A DNA stretch of 64,000 nt. Source: Aradus depressus (lineage: Eukaryota > Arthropoda > Insecta > Hemiptera > Aradidae). Positions 30,468-41,230 of this stretch are shown in pieces. The notes beneath the pieces are model-generated. The model was not told the DNA's origin and ran no database searches. It worked only from the letters and a program-made list of their open reading frames with translations. The stretch spans positions 24,043,027 to 24,107,026 of the forward strand of contig OY759221.1 of the NCBI GenBank assembly GCA_963662175.1, written 5' to 3'. Within the stretch, counting starts at the first letter, position 1; every line of letters starts with the position of its first letter. Made by a program: the position numbers and the translations under genes.

Positions 30468-31290
30468 AATAATAATAATAATAATAATAATAAATTTATT
30501 TCCGTTAAACCAATACACGGTAAAAGGGATACCTCAAATGAATTTATACATTAAGATAGCTTGTAAATTAGATTTATGACTACTTGAGTCTAATACATCT
30601 ATGATTAGTAGTAATAACAAAACTATTTAAAAAAGTTAAATGAAATTAATAAAAATTGAACAAAAAAATACTTAAAAATATATGAGTAGATAAAAAAAAA
30701 TTAATACAAGATACGTTCATAATAAGTAGACACATTTTTCAATTCAATAGAAATTAAGATAACTATTTTTCAAAAAAAAACTCTTCGGAAGTGTCTTTAT
30801 CCCAACGATGTTTCGGGACGTTCATACGTCTCAATGTGCGAGATATAGAAAAGAAAGAAAACAATGTAACTATAACAATATATGAAAAAAATAAAATAAA
30901 TATATATTAATGAATTATAAATGAATAAATAAAACAATAACGTATATTCGACTGACCTTTAAGGTGTGGAGGAACTCTGCCCAAAAAATAAAAATGAAAG
31001 CTTTGCATTAAATTATGTTTTTGGATATGAAACACGATTTTTTATTGTGATTATATTATTATTTTTGAACAGTGAGAATAAAATTCCGTTTCCATGTAAA
31101 GGGTTTCCTCTAACATGAACATTTAATTTGAAATTTAAATTTTTTTATTGTATCTATTGACTACAAGAAGTGGGGAAGGGCATTAAATAAATTAATTACT
31201 TTATGAGTTATACTTTTTTTAAAAAGAAGAGCAATGTTTAGTTATTCGAAAATCGTATTTCATCCTGGTATCGTTATCGTGACTAGTATT
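30468..31290 (-). repeat. E6 repeat, long copy
   Basis: Starts with (AAT)n at 30468-30494, then 'atttccgttaaaccaatac', and extends to 'tttagttattcgaaaatcg'. If sense is the minus strand, the run is a 3' (ATT)n tail. The hammerhead-like core (30809-30835) has lost CTGATGA by a small deletion. No open frame of note. Confidence 0.65.
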
Positions 31291-31756
31291 GTTGAGAGAG
31301 AAAATATTTCTATTTTTCTTAATAACCATTAATGTTTCAAATATAAACAGCGATGGCAAAGGCAGGATTTTAAGTTGTTTAAATATGTGTAAGGACAAAT
31401 AAATGAGTAAGGACGAAATTTAGTATGAGTCACTACCTGAGTAAGCTACCTATTGATGAACGGTTAATAGGTGGAGGGAGAGCATAAACTTACTTTATTT
31501 ATCCGTGTTGAAGAAGTAGGTGATTCACTAAATTTTTTTATTGAGGTGTCCCGATGTCCTGGAAAGATTTGAAGGTTGACCCGGTCGATTTAATCTTGTT
31601 ATTGTGAGAACGTCAGAGACGAGAAATCAATGTGGTTTACTAAGAGTTCTCTTATATAAAACGTCTCCCAACTAATTGCGCATGTAATGATTGAAATGAT
31701 AATTAAATAGCTCTAATTATTGTTCTTTAACATTATTGTTAATAATAATTATACAA
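31291..31756. other. No recognised gene
   Basis: AT-rich; no repeat family or domain recognised. Confidence 0.4.
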
Positions 31757-32990
31757 AAGCTTAGTTTCAAAACCGGCTAAGTCCACTTTTGTAAATTTTG
31801 AGAAAACAACAAATAACTCTCCAGGTGCATGAATATTCAAAAAAATAGAAAACACTATATTTGGCGTATTGCTGGTGGAAATAACTTTTAATTTCTGTAG
31901 TCCGGCTACTTTTTATAAGTGAATACACACAGAAAACGAAAATAAATGTTTGGACTTAGCCGGTTTTGAATCTAAGCAAGTTGACTTAGCCGGTTTTGAA
32001 ACTAAGCAAGTTGACTTAGCCTGTTTTGAATCTAAGCAAGTTGACTTAGCCGGTTTTGAAACTAAGCAAGTTGACTTAGCCGGTTTTGAAACTAAGCAAG
32101 TTGACTTAGCCGGTTTTGAATCTAAGCAAGTTGACTTAGCCGGTTTTGAAACTAAGCAAGTTGACTTAGCCGGTTTTGAAACTAAGCAAGTTGACAGCCG
32201 GTTTTGAATCTAAGCAAGTTGACTTAGCCGGTTTTGAATCTAAGCAAGTTGACTTAGCCGGTTTTGAAATTAAGCAAGTTGACTTAGCCGGTTTTGAATC
32301 TAAGCAAGTTGACTTAGCCGGTTTTGAATCTAAGCAAGTTGACTTAGCCGGTTTTGAAACTAAGCAAGTTGACTTAGCCGGTTTTGAAACTAAGCAAGTT
32401 GACTTAGCCGGTTTTGAATCTAAGCAAGTTGACTTAGCCGGTTTTGAAACTAAGCAAGTTGACTTAGCCGGTTTTGAATCTAAGCAAGTTGACTTAGCCG
32501 GTTTTGAAAAGAAACAACTTGGACTTAGCACTTTCCAGAATAAATAAGTGGACCTAGCCCGGGTTTGAAAATAAAATACGAATTTATTCAATTTTGTGGA
32601 AAAAAAGTATTTTTGTTTGCTTATAATTATCGATATTACATCGATATTTCAGTTGTATCGTCTGTTTAAATAATGCGAAATCCTTAAAGTCATGGTATAA
32701 TGGGTAGATTTACCTTATTAGATTCAATACTTTTCATCATAATATGTGGACTTCATTTTAAAAATTAATTCTTGGACTTAGCCGATTTTGAAAATAAAAA
32801 CATTGGACTTAGCTGGTTTTGAAAATCAATTTTTTTAAAAATACATTTTTTATTAATGTTCGTTAAGAAAACATTTTTTTTTCGACTATCTTTGTTACTA
32901 AAAGTTGGGAAATATCGCATAAAACATTTTCCTTAAATATCTCCGATTTTTATTTTTTTGGACTTTGCCGGTTTTGAAACTAAGCCCTGT
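31757..32990. mobile_element. TIR element whose terminal repeat has become a minisatellite
   Basis: Left end GCTTAGTTTCAAAACCGGC + TAAGTCC (31761-31786); right end, inverted, gives GCTTAGTTTCAAAACCGGC + AAAGTCC (about 32958-32986). The 30-bp minisatellite between them uses the same motif. Single isolated copies lie at about 32776 and 32807. No transposase is visible. The target-site duplication is not clear. Confidence 0.6.
31951..32520 (+). repeat. 30-bp minisatellite, about 19 units
   Basis: The unit is 'gacttagccggttttgaa(a/t)c' + 'taagcaagtt'. Two variants, gaaac and gaatc, are interspersed without strict alternation, and one unit near 32191-32215 is 2 bp short. Both strands stay open in one frame (DLAGFESKQV forward) because the unit length is a multiple of three. 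Single related units outside the array, in both orientations and with stops, argue against coding. Confidence 0.95.
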
Positions 32991-33189
32991 TTGTGCTGAC
33001 AATAATTATTTTGTGATAAAATGTAAACTTTTATCAAAAAATTAGTTTTCAAAAATCGTTTTAACTTAACTACCCTTAATTTCTTCAGAATAAGTAAAAA
33101 AAAAATGATTTTTTGGGGGAGCCATTTGTTTTATTTTCGTCACCAGTGGATGGTTACAATAGTAAAATATATACAATATAATACTGTTG

Positions 33190-33350
33190 CATACCTTTCG
33201 GTGGAAACCGTCGTCACTGGGCTGCTGGTCGAGTACTGTGGGCGAGCGCTTTTGATTAGATGACATCATCTTCAAGCCACTGTTAATGTTGTACAGAACA
33301 ACATTAACAGTGGCTTGAAGATGATGTTTCACATCGAAAGCGTTGAAATT
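33190..33350. repeat. Perfect 29-bp hairpin with hammerhead-like flanks
   Basis: 33264-33292 and 33298-33326 are exact reverse complements with a 5-nt loop. On the plus strand the second arm runs into TGAAGA - T - GATGT TTC ACATC - GAAA (33314-33340), a hammerhead-like core with U in place of C3. At 33196-33230 the minus strand reads GTGACGA - C - GGT TTCC ACC - GAAA. Together these look like a further fold-back PLE-HHR family with altered cores. 32991-33189 has no other feature. Confidence 0.55.
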
Positions 33351-33554
33351 ATTCCCCTCAAAGACCAGCCTCTTGCTATAAATTCATCTTCAAGGCTAAT
33401 TTTTCACAATTAAATTCTGTAAAAAAATTGACTACAGTTCACTGGTCACAATAATAAATAATAAATTTATTTCCATTAAACCAATACATGGTAATAGGAT
33501 CCGCCAAAAGAATTTATATATTAAGATAGCTTATAAATTAGATTTATAACTACT

Positions 33555-34222
33555 CATGGGCGTAGCCAGGGGGGGGGCACGTGCCTCCCCCCCTGGCCAG
33601 AGAAATAAAAATATAAAAATTAAATAAACTAAAAAAATCGTTTTTATTAAAAATGCATTGCTTGCAAGTTACCATAGGATCATAAAATTTCCCGTTCTTC
33701 TGACTCCTAAATCAGCAATCAGCTGTTGTAAGTGCAGGCCGCAGGCCATGTGCTGTAACTGTTCACTGTGTTTGTGTTCACGTGACAGTTTGTTTTGAGG
33801 TTTTGACGAAGTTTTCGTCAAACAGTTCCGTTCCGTTTTGACTGTTTTCCATATTTGCATAAAATTATTAAAATTAGCATGGATATTAGGAAGTTTTTTA
33901 GTAAGTATCTTGAATTATTTTATAATTGAATTGAAGAGCCTAGAGATTCAGACAGATAACCTAATAGTCCAAGCTCCCATGGCACAAAAAGAAGGTACCC
34001 CATCAAACATCTCAAATTTTAAAGGTGAAAATGCTTGGAAAACATGTAAAAAAACATTTTACCCCCACCAGACTAGAAAAAATGTATTAATTGATATGTT
34101 AAATGAATTTTTGAAATTAGCTAAAAAAAATGAATTTACTTTTTAAGCCCCCCTCTCCCCCCCTTAACCTAACTTTGCCCCCCCCCCCCCCCCCCCTGCT
34201 CAAAATACTGGCTACGTCCCTG
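33555..34222 (+). mobile_element. hAT element of the CAGGGGCGTAGCC family
   Basis: Perfect 8-bp duplication taactact (33547-33554 and 34223-34230). Ends CATGGGCGTAGCCAGG and, inverted, CAGGGACGTAGCCAG, with G/C runs just inside each end. It sits inside an E6 repeat and so is younger than E6. Only traces of a transposase gene remain. Confidence 0.9.
33878..34146 (+). pseudogene. hAT transposase first-exon trace and unassigned open frame
   Basis: ATGGATATTAGGAAGTTTTTTAG reads MDIRKFF and runs straight into a donor-like AGTAAGT; MDIRKFF is the usual start of ZMYM/DUF4371-like hAT transposases. The downstream open part (about 33935-34146, ending KLAKKNEFTF) has no domain I can name; its position before the right end suggests it derives from the same gene. 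Confidence 0.4.
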
Positions 34223-34900
34223 TAACTACTTGAGTCTAACACACTTATGATTAGTAGTAATAACAAAACTATTAAAAAAAGTAAAATTAAGTTAATAAAA
34301 ACTCAGTAAATAAGTAGGTACTTAAAAATATATAAGTATAAAATTAACATAATAAGTAGACACATTTTTCAATTTAATAAAAATTACTTTTCGGAAGTGT
34401 CTTTATCCCAACGATGTTTCGGGACATTCTTACGTCCCTTCATCAGGTCCCAATGTGCGAGATATATAAAAGAAAAAGAAAACAATGTAACTATAACAAT
34501 ATATAAAAAATAATAATAAATTAAATATACTTATATATTATTCAATTATAAATGAATAAATAAAACAATAACGTACATTCGACTGACTATTAAGGTGTGG
34601 AGGAACTCTGCCCAAAAAATATTAATTAAAGCTTTGTATCAAATATTTTTTTTTTGGATATGAAACACGATTCTTTATTGTGATTATATTATTCTTTTTG
34701 AACAGTGAGAATAAAATAACGTTTCCTTGTAAAGGGTTTCCTCTAACGTAAACATTTTTAGTTGAAGTTTAAATTTTGTTATTGTATCTATTGAGATCAA
34801 GAAGTGGGGAAGGACATTCAAAAAATTAATTCCTTTATGAGTTATACTTTTTTTTTCAAAAAGAGACGAGCAATGTTTAGTTATTCAATGACTCTCATGT

Positions 34901-35361
34901 CACCTAAATGTTTCAACAGAAAATAAAATATTGTTGAAAAGCAATAGATATAGATATAGACTGAGTGATGAAGAGTGAAATAGTTGAAATTTGGATTTAT
35001 CTCTGTATAAAGAGGGTTGTGGAGAGAGACCCATTAGTTGTCTGAATTGGCGCGAACCCTCTGAAAATGTATTTGACAGATCTAATTTGTTTCTAATTGG
35101 GCGAGCCCAGGCCCCGACTCAACAATTTCACCAACAAAAACAAACTTTCCCACCATTCAATATACCACTGGAGGGGATACATTAAACAATTTGAGAATAA
35201 GCGCGTTCGTTTGAATCAGTTTGGTTTCTAGTTTTTCAATTAAGTTTAGAAATCATACAATATACAGGTTTTAAGCATTTTTTTTGACAAAAATGTCAGT
35301 CACTTAGGTTTGTCAGGGTTGCCAAAAGTTTGAAAAAATCAGGAAAAACCAGTCGGGACAT
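34901..35361. other. No recognised gene
   Basis: A 64-codon open frame at 34991-35185 has no recognisable domain. Confidence 0.35.
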
Positions 35362-36075
35362 CATATATATATATTTTTTTAAATTTACAAATAGCTATTT
35401 ACAACTGTATACAAATAAATACAACAAGCAAATGTGCTAATAGAGAGATAATGGCAATGTCAAAATGTCATGAGGGGAGAAATCACCCACTGGTGACACT
35501 CCCTAGTCACTGTTTTTCTCTCGCTTATAGCTGATCACTGTCACTGTCACTGCTTCTGCTCAGGAGGTCTTTAGGCCATTGACGCTTAAGCCGTCGTTGG
35601 GGAAGTATAGCAGAATGGAGGGCACGGACTAGAGGATTATTGTGGGAACTAAGAAGGGAAAATAATTTTTTATATTTGGATTTAGTGACTTCAGTGATGA
35701 AAGGTACGTTAAGGTCAGTGTGAAGGGTTTTGTTGGAGACGTAGTGAGGAGCATTGGGTATTGTACGAAGGATTTTGGATTGAAGGGATTGGATGCGCTG
35801 GAGATTGGAAGCCTTGGCAGAACCCCAGAGTTCAAGTCCGTAAGTCCACATAGGTTTGAGTATTGAGTTGTATATAAGTCGTTTTGTTGTCAAAGTTAGT
35901 TTGTATCTTTTGTCTAGTAGTCTTAGTAGAAGTTTATAACGTCTGTTCATTTCTTGTCTTTTCAGTCTCGTGTGAGGATTTCAAGTTAGTCGTTTGTCGA
36001 GTATGATGTCTAGATAGCGAACGGTTTTTTAAAGGGAGGGCAGGTATATTTTCAACGAAGGGTGAAGACGACCTT
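35362..36075 (-). pseudogene. Jockey-type LINE, 5'-truncated 3' end
   Basis: The minus strand reads TVRYLDIILDKRLT, stop, NPHTRLKRQ, then an uninterrupted 141-codon stretch: MNRRYKLLLRLLDKRYKLTL, MWTYGLELWGSAKASNLQRI, IPNAPHYVSNKTLHTDL, RRLKRQWPKDLL, SSDSDSDQL. This is the RT thumb and C-terminal region of Jockey-clade elements. The 3' UTR (35362-35524) matches 11551-11712 and ends in A-rich/(TA)n DNA. The upstream limit is near 36075; the ~33 bp at 36040-36072 also occurs, in the opposite orientation, at 57903-57942, a separate tiny fragment. Confidence 0.9.
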
Positions 36076-36079
36076 TCAA

Positions 36080-36220
36080 ATTTCAGCGATATCGGCCGAA
36101 GAGAAGGGGGGGGGGGGGTTAGGGTAAGGGACTCAATTCAAAAACCCTAATAACTGCCGATGTAATTTATTTATCGAGAAAAAAATTAGCTCCCCATGTA
36201 AATCAACTATTGAATAATAA
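36080..36220 (+). repeat. D-family repeat fragment
   Basis: 'atatcggccgaagagaagg', G run, 'aaccctaataactgccgatg'. Confidence 0.55.
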
Positions 36221-36227
36221 TTATTGT

Positions 36228-36288
36228 GACCCATGCCCGGGCTTTAACTAAGAAGCCAAATTGCCTACTACCAGAGCGCTCTTTGCGA
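36228..36288 (-). mobile_element. SINE1 3' fragment
   Basis: 'acccatgcccgggctttaac' to 'gagcgctcttt'. The tail repeat is lost. Confidence 0.6.
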
Positions 36289-36834
36289 GATCAAAGAAGA
36301 GGGATAAAAGTCTATAAAATATAAGCCCACCATTTTCGTGTCGTATTGAATGTCATAATGATTATTTTCAACAATATCTCTTCAGATAATGCAGGGTTGT
36401 TTCAGGCGAAGTTGGGAAGTGAACCGTGCAATCACAGATTTTATTAACATTTTTTTTTTTTGCATATTTTGAAAATCTTTTTAACCTTCCAGATAATATC
36501 ATCTCTTCTGTGTTAAAATAGAGCCGGTAAAAAAAGTAAAGAAAAAAAAAATATGGCTTTAATGAATCTGGGCCTAATTAGCTCATTTCCTAAGATAACA
36601 AGAGAAAGAAAAAGTGAAAAATGTTAGTAGGGTGCAAGCCCTGGTGAGTTGTATATTTAGGGCTTTGTTGAAGAGGGCTTCCAACGAGCGGCGTAACAAG
36701 GGTGTGCCGTGCACACAAGCCACCCCTTACCGTACCTGTAATAATAATAATAATAATAATTATAATAATCATTGACAATATACATAATTTAGAATTTGTT
36801 TAGTATACTTACTTAAATAAGCTTACAGACGAAA
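36289..36834. other. No recognised gene
   Basis: Contains (TAA)n at about 36739-36765 and an otherwise unassigned segment. Confidence 0.4.
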
Positions 36835-36930
36835 AACATTCGTCTGTAAATCACCGGCAATGTACTTCCCCAGAACGGATTAATTTATTTATTTTTGCTC
36901 CTCCTCCAAAACCAGTCAACATATACATAG
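36835..36930 (-). repeat. D-family terminal fragment
   Basis: 'aaatcaccggcaatgtactt', 'ccccagaacggattaattt'. Confidence 0.55.
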
Positions 36931-36955
36931 CCTGGCGCAGAAAGAAGAAAGCTGG

Positions 36956-37132
36956 GGCGGTCTCGAGCCTGTACGATGTCAGGTACTCGTTAAAGACCCC
37001 TCCTACCCTAGGTGAATAAAAAATTTAGAGTAGGCAAAATTTAGGACTCCCACAGTAGAGTCGGGCTCATGTCCACCAGAGTGACGAAAAAGCGCTCTGG
37101 TAGTAGGCGATATGACCTCGAAGTTAAAGCCC
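36956..37132 (+). mobile_element. SINE1 fragment
   Basis: Body only, from 'tctcgagcctgtacgatgtc' to 'gaagttaaagccc'. It is cut exactly where the variant-head SINE1 arm starts. Confidence 0.75.
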
Positions 37133-37470
37133 AAACAATTTTATCCCTTCCGATAAATTATATGATTTGTACATGATATGAGTTGTATATGATATGAGTT
37201 GTATATGATAGGATTTGTACAAGATATGATTAAATACAAATGAAATAAAATAAATAAACTTAAGCACGCCATCCTTCGGATGGGACGTTAAGCGATGGTC
37301 CCGAGCCTGTACGATGTCAGGTACTCCTAGGTGAATAAAAATTAAGGGTAGGCTAAATTTAGGACTCCATCAGTAGAGTCGGGCTCATGTCCACCAGAGT
37401 GACGAAAGAGCGCTCTGGTAGTAGGCGATATGACCTCGAAGTTAAAGCCCGGGCATGAGTCATAAACCCT
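37133..37470 (+). mobile_element. Variant SINE1, arm A of an inverted pair
   Basis: The first 120 bp is not the tRNA-like head but 'aacaattttatcccttcc' followed by four ATGATATGAGTTGTAT-like units. The SINE1 body then carries a diagnostic ~25-bp deletion ('gtcaggtactcctaggtg'). The reverse complement of the whole segment occurs at 38832-39168. Confidence 0.75.
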
Positions 37471-37604
37471 AACCCTTAACCCTCGTACAGATTCGGAACC
37501 ATCGCTTAACGTCCCATCCGAAGCTACCGGTGCCCTACGAACATGTGTTGTGGTCTTCTCGAGAGGTTTACACCGAAAAAAAAAAAAAAAAAAAAAAAAA
37601 TGTA

Positions 37605-37960
37605 TTTACATAGGGGCTTCTAGATCCTCATACTAAATTTTGTGCGACAAATTCAATCCATCGGCAGTTATTAGACTCCTCCCTCGATCCCATCCCTGTT
37701 CCACCTATAAATTTTTGTGTTGATAACTTCATTACAACGATAGTTATAATTTTGATAGTTTTATGTTTAGCCTACCCTCTAACTCTTCTTCCATTTTGTC
37801 GATTTGGCTGAAAATTGTTAGGTCGTCCTTAGAGGGCCCTATAAAAGTTTAGCCTATTATAAGACATGGAGGGTCAGATGAGGGACCTGAATAAGACACG
37901 TAATCGTTTAATTCGCACTGGGGAAGTACATTTCCGGTGATCCAATAGCAACATTTTATT
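37605..37960. repeat. D-family pieces
   Basis: Reverse modules ('ttcaatccatcggcagttat', 'ttacaacgatagttataat') then a forward terminus ('cgcactggggaagtacattt'). The A run 37577-37600 precedes it. Confidence 0.55.
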
Positions 37961-38230
37961 TTTATTTGGTTTTATTTTGTAGTACAATTTTCATATGAAC
38001 ATAATGTTAATTTAAATTTATTTATATTTTTTTAAATTTATATGCAAAATGTATTTTCCACATTTTCCTTTATTTTGTAATAGCTATCTATGTTAAATAT
38101 TAAATTCATGCGAGAACCTGGATCCAATCATTGTTCGTTTAGTTAGAGAACAAAAATAAAAAAATGAAAGGTAAACATTGATATGAAAACATAAACAGTA
38201 GATATTATTTATTTCGTTGTTTGTTTTTGT

Positions 38231-38315
38231 CTCATGCTGGGGTCATATCGTCTACTACCAGAGCGCTCTTTCGTCGTGTGCCCGACTCTACAATGGAAGT
38301 CCTGCATAAATTTGC
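38231..38315 (-). mobile_element. SINE1 fragment
   Basis: 'ggtcatatcgtctactacc', 'agcgctctttcgtcg', 'gcccgactctac'. 37961-38230 and 38316-38831 are AT-rich with TTTTA runs and no gene. Confidence 0.6.
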
Positions 38316-38831
38316 CCTTTATTTATTTAGTTACTGGTACTTTCCATAATTTACCAATTTCTTTTTTCTAAATATCTACAGTTTTTTAAATATATTTTTA
38401 CAATTTTATTGTGAAGTATTTACAATTGTTATACACGATTAGTAAATTTGATGACAATTTGAGAAATGATAACATAATATGGAACACGAGTAGACACTAT
38501 ACAATGTTATGTCATAAGATAAATAATAATGTAATAAAGGGATAAAGAAACTATGTACAAACTAATAATAATAGAGAAACTTAAGACAGAGCAAATGTAA
38601 AATAAATGAAAATAAAATTAAAGTATATATATTTTTTTTTTTTAAATTTTTATCTTATTTTTAATAATAGTTTATAAGTTTATTTTATTTAATTTATTTT
38701 AATTATTTTTTGTTATATTTGATTTTTTTTTTTTACTTTCATTTTTAATCAATTTTCATTTTATTTTTATTTGTATTTGTATTTATTTTATTTTATTTCA
38801 TTTCATTTTATTTTATTTTAGTTAGTCATTG

Positions 38832-39168
38832 TGACTCATGCCCGGGCTTTAACTACAAGGTCATATCGCCTACTACCAAAGCGCTCTTTCGTCATTCTAG
38901 TGGACATGAGCCCGACTCTACTGATGGAGTCCTAAATTTAGCCTACCCTTAATTTTTATTCACCTAGGAGTACCTGACATCGTACAGGCTCGGGACCATC
39001 GCTTAACGTCCCATCCGAAGGACGGCGTGCTTAAGTTTATTTATTTTATTTCATTTGTATTTAATCATATCTTGTACAAATCCTATCATATACAACTCAT
39101 ATCATATACAACTCATATCATGTACAAATCATATAATTTATCGGAAGGGATAAAATTGTTTTCCTCTC
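38832..39168 (-). mobile_element. Variant SINE1, arm B of an inverted pair
   Basis: Shares with arm A both the unusual head and the ~25-bp body deletion, with only scattered substitutions. Spacer between the arms is about 1.36 kb. Either two members of a SINE subfamily inserted in opposite orientation, or one segment was duplicated inverted. Confidence 0.75.
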
Positions 39169-39289
39169 ATCGGTGTTTTTAATGAAGTAGTACAGGTTCT
39201 TCTGGAAAAATGTGAAAAAATAAGTGACGGGTAGATACTAGAGAAGTACCTAATTACCTAAGAAGGGCCTTCAACCTGACAACGCATAG

Positions 39290-39342
39290 GCCATGGACTA
39301 TTGCTAAACGTCCCACCCAAAGGACGGCGTGCTCAAAGTTTT
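39290..39342 (-). mobile_element. SINE1 fragment, degenerate
   Basis: 'ccatggactattgctaaacg', 'tcccacccaaaggacggcgt'. 39343-39919 is AT-rich without a gene; a (GA)n run lies at 39805-39820. Confidence 0.5.
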
Positions 39343-39990
39343 TATTATTTATTACATAATTAAAAAAGAAATTAGCTGAGTAAGTTCAGCTCACGAACAA
39401 CTCAAACGAAAACAATAAAGTGAAAAAATAATCTAATCCGAGGGTAGTGATCGGGTCAAGCTTATGACCAGATTAGGATTTATTATTTTCGATAGTAGTT
39501 TCCTAGTATATCTTTTTGAATTGTATATACATCATAATATATATACAGTTTTATAATTTTTTTTTTCATGTATATTAACATACTTCTTTTTTGTTTTCTG
39601 TTACAGGTGAGTTCTTAAACACATGCAAAAAAGAAAAATAACTAACAATTTGTAAGTAGTGCTATTGTTCTTAGGTTTTTTTAATTCAATATGAAACTAT
39701 GCTTAAAATATGTGACGTGGTCATTACGGGACATTCTTACAGCAACTACGCTTTTACAGATAACTTCCGCGAAGAAGTGAATTTGTGATAGATAAGAGGG
39801 AGGGAGAGAGAGAGAGAGAGATCTGGTATAATCGTGGTTGGTGAAAGTCCTTTTAATGGCCACATCAAATATATTTTATTTATTTTTATTTTTAAAACAC
39901 AACATTTAGTAAGAGTAAGGGAAAGTACGTAATTGTAAAGAAAAAACGTATGTTTTTTGAAAAATGTCTATTTCACAAAATATATATAAT

Positions 39991-40027
39991 ATGGGAGTAC
40001 TTTGGGTAGTGCTACCATCTTCAGCCA
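39991..40027 (-). ncRNA. Hammerhead ribozyme with G12 mutated
   Basis: Minus strand: GTGG - CTGAAGA - T - GGTA GCAC TACC - CAAA - GTAC - TC - CCAT. It differs from the intact 4871 copy mainly by GAAA to CAAA (G12 to C) and in the helix II loop. All helices still form. Confidence 0.65.
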
Positions 40028-40189
40028 CGACCGAGTACGTTTTTCTTTGTATTTTTTAATAGTGATTATATTTTTATTTATTACATGACTTATTGATTGT
40101 AAAAAAGAAATTATAAATGAATAAATCCTCGATTTTGGGGCATTAACATATTTATTAAAACACAAAGATTTATGATGATTTATTTCATG

Positions 40190-40530
40190 TAGGTTAGGTT
40201 TTATAACTCATGCCCGGACTTTAACTACGAGGTCATATCGCCTACTACCAGAGCGCTCTTTCCTCACTCTGGTGGACATGAGCCCGACTCTACAATGGGA
40301 GTCCTTAATTTTGACTACCCTAAATTTTTATTCACCTAGGGCAGGGGTCTTTAACGAGTACCTGACATCGTACAGGCTCGGGATCATCGCTTAACGTCCC
40401 ATCCGAAGGAAGGCATGCTTAAGTTTATTTTACCTCCCGGATAAAATGAACTAAGGGTCTCGGTCGGGTTTCAAACCCACGATCTTGAGCTCAGAAGTCA
40501 AGCACGCATACCACTGAGCTACCGGCGCCC
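40190..40530 (-). mobile_element. SINE1, full length
   Basis: From TAGGTTAGG to GGCGCCC. The B box reads 'gggtttcaaaccc', one change from consensus. Inserted in the arm of the fold-back element. Confidence 0.9.
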
Positions 40531-40590
40531 TCCCATATATTTTGTGAAATAGACAATATTTTTTTTTTTAACGTACGTTTTTTCTTATTT

Positions 40591-41230
40591 TTTGGAAGTT
40601 CATTGCCGTTGATTTACCATCGACTTTTTTCTACTTGAAATAAAATCTTATTTTTTATTATTTTTTTTTTTTTAACATTTGCATTATAAGATTTCTTTAA
40701 TTAAATAAAACCTTGGAGAAAACAATAACTAATTCATTTTTTAAGAAAGCATGTCAAAAGCGAGGACACATACAGACAGAAAGGATCCCTTTTTAGAAGC
40801 CCTTAGCGATAAACTCGCTTTATTGGCTTTTAAAGGCCAGCCAGAAAGGACTGGAGTGCCTAAAGCTGTTCTTGTTCAACTTCAAAGATCTCAATTCACT
40901 TATTTTAATTTAATTTCTTTAAAAAAATTAAAGACACGGGGACAGAAAGGAAATATCGACTTAGAGGAAACGTCAATTTTAATGTAAAAGTCGAAGGAGA
41001 AAGCACTTTTACTGTTGAAAATAACTAAATTTTGAGATGGCTTTTGTAATGATTCGGATGGACAACCAATCAGGGAAACTTTTTAAAATCAAATTGGATA
41101 TTGAAAACTCTTTTTCTTCTACTAACAACCTGACAATAGAAATATTTATTGAACAAGCGCGAAAGATGATTTGTATCCAGAACTTATCAGTACATATTTT
41201 TATAGAATAATACCAAATATATAATAACAA
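40591..41230. other. No recognised gene; one unassigned open frame
   Basis: The frame 40751-40987 (78 codons, DPFLEALSDKLALLAFKGQP) has more protein-like composition than its neighbours, but I recognise no family and see no splice or promoter context. It could be a fragment of an unknown element. Confidence 0.35.

Larger units (their letters stand above)
33450..34900 (-). repeat. E6 repeat split by a hAT
   Basis: E6 begins at 33450 with 'aataataaatttatttcc', is interrupted at 33555-34222, and resumes at 'tgagtctaacacac' to about 34900. The hammerhead-like core on the minus strand, 34417-34446, reads CTGATGA - A - GGGAC gtaagaat GTCCC - GAAA. Confidence 0.75.
39920..40590. mobile_element. Fold-back PLE-HHR element holding a SINE1
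   Basis: Left arm 39925-40036 ('aaaaaacgtatgttttttg', 'tatttcacaaaatatatat') and right arm 40531-40586 ('tcccatatattttgtgaaat', 'acgtacgttttttc') are inverted relative to each other and match the arms at 4810-5043. The right arm is interrupted by SINE1 at the gtac/tcccat position, so the right-hand hammerhead is missing. Confidence 0.65.

Noticed and set aside
31951..32520. CRISPR-like array
   Set aside because: Repeats are directly adjacent with no unique spacers, and the genome is eukaryotic.
31950..32591. Open frames encoding DLAGFESKQV / KPAKSTCLDS repeats on both strands
   Set aside because: They arise because a 30-bp minisatellite has no stop in those frames. Related single units outside the array contain stops, and there is no start or splice context.
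37460..37490. Interstitial telomere repeat
   Set aside because: The 'ccctaacccttaaccct' string is the worn tail of a SINE1 copy; no extended TTAGG array exists in the window.
40751..40987. 78-codon open frame as a host gene
   Set aside because: Protein-like composition but no recognised domain, no neighbours, and no intron or promoter evidence; kept only as a note.
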